Source: Actinomycetota bacterium | Lineage (GTDB): Bacteria; Actinomycetota; Actinomycetes; S36-B12 | Assembly (NCBI GenBank): GCA_003456155.1 | Contig: DMPC01000090.1 | Span: 1-11,237, forward strand | Direction: 5' to 3' | Length of the DNA: 11,237 nt | Part shown: piece after piece, positions 6,035-11,237 of the stretch | Layout: each line of letters begins with the position of its first letter | Position numbering within the stretch: position 1 is the stretch's first letter | Program-made: the position numbers and the translations under genes | Notes under the pieces: generated by a model | What the model was told of the DNA's origin: nothing | The model's input: the letters and a program-made list of their open reading frames with translations, nothing else | Database searches by the model: none

Positions 6035-7062
6035 CCGACATCCTGTTCGATGTCGATGGTGGCATCGGCTACATCACGCTGAATCGTCCTAAGGCGCGCA
6101 ATGCCCTGACGACCTCGATGGTCGTGGCCATCTCCGAGCACCTGGACCAGTGGGGAGCCCGAGATGACATCCGGGCCGTCCTCATCCGAGGCGCCGGTGA
6201 CCACGGGCTATGCGCCGGGGGTGACGTACGGGCCATGTACGCCGGTGCTATCGCTCAGGACGACTCGACCGTGGAGTTCTTCCGCGCGGAGTACCGGATG
6301 AACGCAAAGATCCACCAGTTCAGCAAGCCCTACATCGCGATCATGGATGGCATCGTGATGGGCGGGGGCATCGGCGTCAGCGCCCACGGCAGCGTGCGGA
6401 TCGTGACGGAGCGGTCCGTCCTCGCCATGCCGGAAGTCACGATCGGCATCTGCCCGGATGTGGGAGCCACATGGCTGCTGGCTCAGGCGCCCGGTGAGCT
6501 CGGCACCTACCTGGCGATGACCGGAGCATCGTTCGGCCCCGGCGATGCGATCTACCTCGGGTTCGCCGACCTGTGCATGCCGACGGCCGACCTGGCCACC
6601 TTCGAGATGCGGGTGCAGCACGAGGCTCTGGACGACCTCCTGCGCGAACTGACTGTCCCGGCGCCGGATTCACCACTGGAGCAGGAGCAGGCGTGGATCG
6701 ACGACTGCTTCCGCTACGGCACGGTGCAGGAGATCCTCGACGCGCTCGATCGCAGCACCCAACCGCAGGCCCGTGCCACCGGTGCGTTGATCCGGACGAA
6801 ATCACCCTCGGCCGTGAGCGTCAGCCTCGCAGCGATTCGCCGAGCCCGGAAGCTGGAGTCCGTCGAGCACTGTCTGGAGATGGAGTTCGGCATCTCCAGT
6901 GCACTCATGCTGGACAGTGATGGCATCGAGGGCGTGCGTGCCTTGATCATCGACAAGGACCGCAACCCCCGATGGTCGCCGGCCACGTTCGCAGAGGTCA
7001 CGGACGAGCAGGTGGCTGCCGCCTTCGCGCCGAGTCGGTACGGGACCCTCGGCCTGATCTGA
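6031..7062 (+). CDS. 3-hydroxyisobutyryl-CoA hydrolase-type (HIBCH-like) enoyl-CoA hydratase family protein (343 aa)
   Basis: This belongs to the long crotonase-fold subgroup (about 340-350 aa) that includes 3-hydroxyisobutyryl-CoA hydrolase, the thioesterase of valine breakdown. The signatures are GLCAGGDVRAMY (59-70), FFRAEYRMN (83-91), KPYIAIMDGIVMGGGIG (99-115), VTERSVLAMPE with Glu135, IGICPDVG with Asp143, TKSPSAVSVSL (256-266) and GIEGVRALIIDKDRNPRWSP (298-317). Glu135 and Asp143 are the acidic residues kept in hydrolases of this group. Expected chemistry is hydrolysis of a branched 3-hydroxyacyl-CoA to the free hydroxy acid; a hydratase role on an unusual enoyl-CoA is the main alternative. 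The start at 6031 overlaps the SDR stop by ATGA. The frame is open back to 5959, but that part lies inside the SDR gene. It converges with hbd, leaving 35 bp without a convincing terminator. Confidence 0.9.
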   Translation: MTDILFDVDGGIGYITLNRPKARNALTTSMVVAISEHLDQWGARDDIRAVLIRGAGDHGLCAGGDVRAMYAGAIAQDDSTVEFFRAEYRMNAKIHQFSKPYIAIMDGIVMGGGIGVSAHGSVRIVTERSVLAMPEVTIGICPDVGATWLLAQAPGELGTYLAMTGASFGPGDAIYLGFADLCMPTADLATFEMRVQHEALDDLLRELTVPAPDSPLEQEQAWIDDCFRYGTVQEILDALDRSTQPQARATGALIRTKSPSAVSVSLAAIRRARKLESVEHCLEMEFGISSALMLDSDGIEGVRALIIDKDRNPRWSPATFAEVTDEQVAAAFAPSRYGTLGLI

Positions 7063-7097
7063 CCGTCCCCACCGCGGACCCGCGCCAGGAGAGGGGA

Positions 7098-7943
7098 TCA
7101 GCTGTAGTCGTAGAAGCCGCGACCGGACTTGCGGCCGTACATGCCCGCCTCGACGTGCCGCTTGAGCAGGGCCGGGGGAGCGAAGCGCAGCTCGAGGTGC
7201 TCGGCGTACAGGCTCTCCGACACCAGCAGCATGGTGTCCAGGCCGATCATGTCGCACAGGGTCAGGGGCCCCATGGGCATGCCGCACCCGCCGACCATGC
7301 CCTCGTCGATGTCCTCCTTGGAGGCCACGCCGTTCTCCAGCGATCGGATCGCATCGAGCAGGTACGGCACGAGCAGGGCATTGACGACGAAGCCGGACCT
7401 GTCCTTGGCCCGAATCACCTTCTTGCCGAGCACCTCGGCGCAGAACTCGTGGGTGCGGTCGGCCGCACTCGGATCGGTCTGGATAGCGGAGACGACCTCC
7501 ACGAGAGGCATGACGGGCACCGGATTGAAGTAGTGCGTTCCCAGGACGCGGCCGGGGTGCTGACTGGCCGCCGCGATCTGGGCCACGGGGATGGACGAGG
7601 TGTTGGTGGCGATGATCGCCTCCGGGGAGAGGATGCCGTCGAGTTGCGAGATCAGCGCGATCTTGTCCTCGAGCAGCTCACGGATGGCCTCGGTGACGAA
7701 CTCTCGGTCCGCGAGCTCCGTGAGGTCGGTCGTCCAGCGGATGCGAGCGAGGATCGCCTCGGCGGGCTCGGAGAGCTTGCCCTTCTCCTCGGCCTTCGCG
7801 AGTGAGGCAGCCATCCTGGCCTTGGCCCGCTCGAGGGCCTCGGGGAAGGCGTCGACGACGATGACGTCACATCCTCCCTTCGCGCCGATCTCCGCGATTC
7901 CGGCTCCCATGACGCCGCAGCCGACGACACCCATGCGATTCAT
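7098..7943 (-). CDS. hbd: 3-hydroxybutyryl-CoA dehydrogenase (281 aa)
   Basis: This enzyme oxidises (S)-3-hydroxybutyryl-CoA to acetoacetyl-CoA with NAD, or runs in reverse. The Rossmann motif VGCGVMGAGIA (7-17) lies at the N-terminus, and Asp31 at the end of the second strand favours NAD. The catalytic residues match the human HADH set: Ser116 or Ser117 (ATNTSS), His137 (THYFNP), Glu149 (PLVEVV) and Asn188 (FVVNAL). The C-terminal dimerisation domain has GPLTLCDMIGLDT (225-237) and ends in GRKSGRGFYDYS. The length is standard for the stand-alone Hbd/FadB2/PaaH type. The frame is open upstream to 8099, but that would overlap marR; the ATG at 7943 follows a GGGAAGAG stretch and gives the normal N-terminus. 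It lies 58 bp downstream of marR in the icmF-marR-hbd unit, where it would oxidise the product line of n-butyryl-CoA made by IcmF. Confidence 0.93.
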   Translation of the reverse strand: MNRMGVVGCGVMGAGIAEIGAKGGCDVIVVDAFPEALERAKARMAASLAKAEEKGKLSEPAEAILARIRWTTDLTELADREFVTEAIRELLEDKIALISQLDGILSPEAIIATNTSSIPVAQIAAASQHPGRVLGTHYFNPVPVMPLVEVVSAIQTDPSAADRTHEFCAEVLGKKVIRAKDRSGFVVNALLVPYLLDAIRSLENGVASKEDIDEGMVGGCGMPMGPLTLCDMIGLDTMLLVSESLYAEHLELRFAPPALLKRHVEAGMYGRKSGRGFYDYS

Positions 7944-7970
7944 ACGGTGATCTCTTCCCTGTGATGACAG

Positions 7971-7991
7971 GCGCGCGCCAGCGTCGCGCGC
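7971..7991 (-). other. GC-rich hairpin between marR and hbd
   Basis: A 7-bp all-GC stem (7971-7977 with 7985-7991, GCGCGCG and CGCGCGC) surrounds a 7-base loop. It overlaps a 10-bp palindrome, GGCGCGCGCC (7970-7979). No T-run follows in either direction. It may lower read-through into hbd, protect the marR message end or be a regulator site. It could also be chance in GC-rich DNA. Confidence 0.3.
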
Positions 7992-8001
7992 GGGGAGCCG
8001 A

Positions 8002-8508
8002 CTAGAAGTCGCCGGCGTTGGCGCGAAGCGCCCGGAGCACCCCACGCAGCTGGTTGATCTGATGCTCGGTGATGCCGAGCTGCTCGAACACCTGGCCATT
8101 GAGCGCGGTGGTGGCAGCCAGGGCGCGCGCTCGGCCGGCTTCGGTGATGGAGGCGAGAACGGCGCGGCGATCGGTCGGATGCGGCACCCGTTCCACGAAG
8201 CCCTGACCCTCGAGCCGATCCACGGCGCTCGTCACGCTCGTCGGATGCACCTGGAGAAGGGCGCCCATCTTCGTCATCGGCAGCGACCCATTGCGGGTGA
8301 ATGAGAGCAGGGTGAGGATCTCGTAGCGCGCGAAGGTGAGATCCAGCGGACGCAGGACGGTGTCGATGCGCTGGAGGACGATCTGCTGCGCCCGGACGAT
8401 CGAGGTCACCGCGGCCATGCCGTCCGCAGCGTTCTCCCAGCCGTGCGAAACCCACTGGCGCCGTGCTTCCTCGATCGGATCGCTGTCGAGCGTTCTGCCG
8501 ATCGTCAC
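8002..8508 (-). CDS. MarR family transcriptional regulator (168 aa)
   Basis: This is a winged helix-turn-helix DNA-binding protein that would act as a dimer and usually responds to a small ligand such as an acyl-CoA or aromatic acid. Helices at 28-55 are followed by LTFARYEILTLLSF (57-70), the recognition helix region MTKMGALLQVHPTSVTSAVDRLE (78-100) and the wing GFVERVPHPTDRRAVLASIT (103-122) with the family's DRR motif. The C-terminal helix contributes to dimerisation. I chose the GTG at 8508 because GGGAGGG (8519-8513 on this strand) stands four to five bases before it and the upstream in-frame extension to 8604 would run into icmF. It starts 29 bp after the icmF stop, so it is probably on the same transcript, and may repress that unit, the divergent promoter at 3494-3550, or both (inference). 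Confidence 0.9.
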   Translation of the reverse strand: MTIGRTLDSDPIEEARRQWVSHGWENAADGMAAVTSIVRAQQIVLQRIDTVLRPLDLTFARYEILTLLSFTRNGSLPMTKMGALLQVHPTSVTSAVDRLEGQGFVERVPHPTDRRAVLASITEAGRARALAATTALNGQVFEQLGITEHQINQLRGVLRALRANAGDF

Positions 8509-8512
8509 TGCG

Positions 8513-8519
8513 CCCTCCC
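8513..8519 (-). promoter_or_regulatory. Ribosome binding site of marR fixing a GTG start
   Basis: GGGAGGG on the minus strand, four bases before the GTG at 8508, is one of the clearest Shine-Dalgarno sites in the window. It selects GTG over upstream in-frame candidates inside icmF. Confidence 0.6.
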
Positions 8520-8537
8520 ATCGCGAATGCCCTCGGG

Positions 8538-11237
8538 TCAGACGTTGCGCCGGTACTGGCCGCCGACCTCGAAGAAGGCCGACGTGATCTGACCCAGCGA
8601 GCATACTCGGACGGCCTCCATTAGGGAGTCAAATGTGTTGCCTCCCGATGATGCGACGTCCTTGAGTCTGGCCAGGGCCTCCTCGGCCTCCCCGCGGTGC
8701 TCCTCGTGGAAGGCGGCCAGTCGGTCGACCTGCGACTGCTTCTCCTCCTCGGTGGCCCGGGCGAGCTCGAGCTCCTGCACGGTGTCGACCGGGTCGGGGT
8801 TCAGGAAGGTGTTCACGCCGATGATCGGCAGCGAGCCGTCGTGCTTGCGGTGCTCGTACAGCATCGACTCGTCCTGGATGCGCCCTCGCTGGTAGCCGGT
8901 CTCCATGGCGCCCAGGACGCCGCCGCGATCGGAGATCCGGTCGAACTCGGTGAGGACAGCCTCCTCGACGAGGTCGGTCAGCTCGTCGACGATGTAGGAG
9001 CCCTGGAGCGGGTTCTCGTTCTTGGAGAGGCCCCATTCCTGATCGATGATCATCTGGATGGCGAGCGCCCGCCGCACGGACTGCGCGCTGGGGGTCGTCA
9101 CGGCCTCGTCGTAGGCGTTGGTGTGCAGCGAGTTGCAGTTGTCGTTGATCGCGCACAGGGCCTGAAGCGTGGTGCGGATGTCGTTGAAGTCCATCTCCTG
9201 TGCGTGCAGGGAGCGGCCCGAGGTCTGGATGTGGTACTTGAGCTTCTGGCTGCGATCGTTGGCCCCGTAGCGCTCCTTCATCGCGATCGCCCAGATGCGA
9301 CGAGCCACGCGCCCGAGCACCGTGTACTCGGCGTCGATGCCATTGGAGAAGAAGAAGGAGAAGTTCGGCGCGAAGTCGTCGATGTCCATCCCCCGGGCCA
9401 GGTAGGCCTCGACGTAGGTGAACCCGTTGGCGAGGGTGAAGGCCAGCTGCGAGATGGGGTTCGCCCCGGCCTCGGCGATGTGGTACCCCGAGATGGAGAC
9501 CGAGTAGAAGTTCCGGACGTTGTGGTCGATGAAGTACTGCTGGACGTCGCCCATGCAGCGCAGCGCGAACTCCGTCGAGAAGATGCAGGTGTTCTGCCCC
9601 TGATCCTCCTTCAGGATGTCGGCCTGGACGGTGCCTCGGACGTTGGCCAGCACCCAGGCGCGGATGTCCGCGGCTTCCTCGGCCGTGGGCTCGCGTCCCT
9701 CGGCGTCCCGGAAGGCGTCCAGTCGCTGGTCGATCGCCGTGTTCATGAACATGGCGAGGATCGTGGGCGCCGGACCATTGATCGTCATCGAGACGGATGT
9801 GGTGGGGTCGCACAGGTCGAAGCCCGCATAGAGGGCCTTCATGTCGTCCAGGGTTGCGATCGATACCCCGGAGGTCCCGACCTTGCCGTAGATGTCCGGC
9901 TGCACATGCGGGTCGCGGCCGTAGAGGGTGACGGAGTCGAAGGCGGTCGAGAGGCGGGTCGCGGGCTGGCCCTGGGCCAGCAGGTGGAAGCGCCGATTGG
10001 TGCGGAACGGATCGCCCTCGCCTGCGAACATGCGGGCGGGGGCCTCGCCCTCGCGCTTGAAGGGGAAGACGCCCGCGGTGTAGGGGAAGCGACCCGGCAG
10101 GTTCTCCTCGCGCAGGTACTCGACGAGTGCGCCGGCGTCCTCGGTTCGCGGAAGGGCGACCCTCGGGAACCGGGATCCGGCCAGAGTCGTCCGCCACAGC
10201 TGGGTGTGCAGCTCCCGGTCGCGGATGCGCACGACGAGCTCGTCGGCGGCGTACTCCTCCCGGATCCGTGGCCACTCCTCGAGCAGGGCGGCGACCTGCG
10301 GGTTGAGCTCAGCCTCCTGCGCCGCCAGCAGGGACTCGACCGCTGAAGCGTCAGCGCCTTCCGCGGCGAGCATGGCGGCCGCCGTGTGCAGGTGCTGGGC
10401 TCGCCGTGCGACGGCGGCCTGCTGCTCGGTCGTGCGGTGATAGCCCCGGACTGTCTCGGCGACATCGGACAGGTACCGGCTCCGCGACGGTGGAACGACG
10501 GTGGTGAGGCCGGTGGGCTGGTGGGTGTCGACCGGGTCGAGCGTGCCTGCGGAGGTGTCGAGCCCCTTCTCGGCGAGGAGGTCGCGAAGGTACAGGTAGA
10601 GGGCGGTGACGCCGTCGTCGGCGAAGCGCGCCGCCGAGGTGCCGAAGACGGGCATGTCCTCCCACGAGGAGCCGAACGCCTCGCGGTTGCGCATGAGCTG
10701 TCGGGCGACATCGCGACGGGCATCCTCGGCACCGCGCCGCTCGAACTTGTTGATGGCGACGGCGTCGGCGAAGTCGAGCATGTCGATCTTCTCCAGCTGC
10801 GAGGCAGCGCCGAACTCCGGAGTCATGACATACAGCGAGACGTCGCAGAAGGGGACGATCCCGGCGTCGCCCTGGCCGATGCCGGGGGTCTCGACGATGA
10901 CGAGGTCGTGGGTGGCCTGGCAGGCCGCGATGACGTCCGCCAGGTGGTCGGGGATCTCGGATCCGGCGCGGCGGGTGGCCAGCGAGCGGAAGTAGATGCC
11001 GCCCAGGTCGATGGCGTTCATCCGGATGCGATCGCCCAGAAGGGCTCCGCCGCCCTTGCGTCGGGTGGGGTCGACGGCAATGACCGCGATGCTGAGCTTG
11101 CCCTCCTGATCGGCTCGGAATCGGCGCAGCAGCTCGTCGGTCAGGGAGGACTTGCCCGAGCCGCCCGTGCCCGTGATGCCGAGAACGGGGGTGCCGCGCG
11201 ATGCGCCGGCGCTGATGAGCGCATCACGCAGTTCTGC
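8538..11237 (-). CDS. icmF: Fused isobutyryl-CoA mutase IcmF, 5'-partial (899 aa in window)
   Basis: This adenosylcobalamin-dependent mutase interconverts isobutyryl-CoA and n-butyryl-CoA and is fused to its own GTPase chaperone. The frame runs off the right edge; the ATG at 11021 is internal. Within the window come the G-domain with Walker A GTGGSGKS (11171-11148), DPTRRKGGGALLGDR, ETPGIGQGD and NKFE (10751-10740), then a linker and the mutase barrel. Phe at 10028-10026 (MFAGEG) and Gln at 9596-9594 (QNTCIF) stand where methylmalonyl-CoA mutase has carboxylate-binding Tyr89 and Arg207. Their 144-residue spacing equals Phe598/Gln742 reported in Geobacillus IcmF. This rules out methylmalonyl-CoA as the natural substrate by family knowledge. 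The SGYH histidine is present. By that alignment about 190-195 residues, including the N-terminal B12-binding domain, lie outside the window. A pivalyl-CoA or isovaleryl-CoA side activity is possible. marR follows after 29 bp. Confidence 0.95.
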   Translation of the reverse strand, partial: AELRDALISAGASRGTPVLGITGTGGSGKSSLTDELLRRFRADQEGKLSIAVIAVDPTRRKGGGALLGDRIRMNAIDLGGIYFRSLATRRAGSEIPDHLADVIAACQATHDLVIVETPGIGQGDAGIVPFCDVSLYVMTPEFGAASQLEKIDMLDFADAVAINKFERRGAEDARRDVARQLMRNREAFGSSWEDMPVFGTSAARFADDGVTALYLYLRDLLAEKGLDTSAGTLDPVDTHQPTGLTTVVPPSRSRYLSDVAETVRGYHRTTEQQAAVARRAQHLHTAAAMLAAEGADASAVESLLAAQEAELNPQVAALLEEWPRIREEYAADELVVRIRDRELHTQLWRTTLAGSRFPRVALPRTEDAGALVEYLREENLPGRFPYTAGVFPFKREGEAPARMFAGEGDPFRTNRRFHLLAQGQPATRLSTAFDSVTLYGRDPHVQPDIYGKVGTSGVSIATLDDMKALYAGFDLCDPTTSVSMTINGPAPTILAMFMNTAIDQRLDAFRDAEGREPTAEEAADIRAWVLANVRGTVQADILKEDQGQNTCIFSTEFALRCMGDVQQYFIDHNVRNFYSVSISGYHIAEAGANPISQLAFTLANGFTYVEAYLARGMDIDDFAPNFSFFFSNGIDAEYTVLGRVARRIWAIAMKERYGANDRSQKLKYHIQTSGRSLHAQEMDFNDIRTTLQALCAINDNCNSLHTNAYDEAVTTPSAQSVRRALAIQMIIDQEWGLSKNENPLQGSYIVDELTDLVEEAVLTEFDRISDRGGVLGAMETGYQRGRIQDESMLYEHRKHDGSLPIIGVNTFLNPDPVDTVQELELARATEEEKQSQVDRLAAFHEEHRGEAEEALARLKDVASSGGNTFDSLMEAVRVCSLGQITSAFFEVGGQYRRNV

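Noticed and set aside
7063..7097. Bidirectional terminator between the convergent HIBCH-like and hbd genes
   Set aside because: Only a 4-bp CGCG stem and a distant GATCAG/CTGATC pair are found, with no T-run; this is too weak to call.
7944..8099. 52-residue N-terminal extension of hbd
   Set aside because: It would overlap marR, and the Rossmann motif of Hbd normally begins within the first few residues, as it does from 7943.
8629..10275. 548-codon second minus-strand frame within icmF
   Set aside because: The translation is rich in Arg, Pro, Gly and His and shifted by one from the real mutase frame; there are no motifs.
8697..10346. 549-codon open frame on the plus strand opposite icmF
   Set aside because: It is antisense to a strongly conserved mutase; its protein is low-complexity, rich in Val, Leu, Gly, Asp and Arg, with no domain signs. 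It results from GC-rich codon bias.
1..11237. Mobile element, prophage, CRISPR or RNA genes
   Set aside because: No transposase, integrase, terminal inverted repeats, repeat-spacer array or tRNA-like cloverleaf was seen. Gene content and composition look uniform.

Overview
The window comes from a high-GC bacterium, most likely an actinomycete. Codons end mostly in G or C, several genes overlap as ATGA, and one gene appears to be leaderless. The closest family resemblances are also to actinobacterial CoA catabolism genes. I cannot name the genus. There are ten protein genes, two of them cut by the window edges. I see no RNA genes, mobile elements, CRISPR arrays or phage genes. It reads as one compact catabolic locus.

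Layout. Bases 1-1868 (+): a flavoprotein missing its first few codons, overlapping by 4 bp a SnoaL/NTF2-fold protein. Bases 1871-3493 (-): a second flavoprotein that carries the 3-ketosteroid Delta1-dehydrogenase catalytic signature and converges on the first pair with a 2-bp gap. A 57-bp divergent promoter region at 3494-3550 separates it from a rightward run (3551-7062). That run holds a PaaG-like crotonase-fold isomerase, two short-chain dehydrogenases (SDRs), and a 3-hydroxyisobutyryl-CoA hydrolase-type protein that overlaps the second SDR. From the right edge a leftward run (11237-7098) converges on it: icmF (isobutyryl-CoA mutase fused to its G-protein chaperone, N-terminus off the window), a MarR-family regulator, and a 3-hydroxybutyryl-CoA dehydrogenase.

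How the parts may work together (inference). The two ring-dehydrogenating flavoproteins, the SnoaL-type dehydratase or isomerase candidate and the two SDRs suit oxidation, desaturation or dehydration of a cyclic ketone or alcohol, such as a steroid, terpenoid or alicyclic acid. The PaaG-like isomerase and the HIBCH-like hydrolase would handle unsaturated and branched acyl-CoA intermediates. IcmF would turn isobutyryl-CoA into n-butyryl-CoA, and Hbd would oxidise the 3-hydroxybutyryl-CoA formed from it. MarR probably controls at least the icmF-marR-hbd unit. The window contains no ring oxygenase, acyl-CoA ligase, acyl-CoA dehydrogenase, thiolase or transporter, so the starting substrate cannot be fixed from here.
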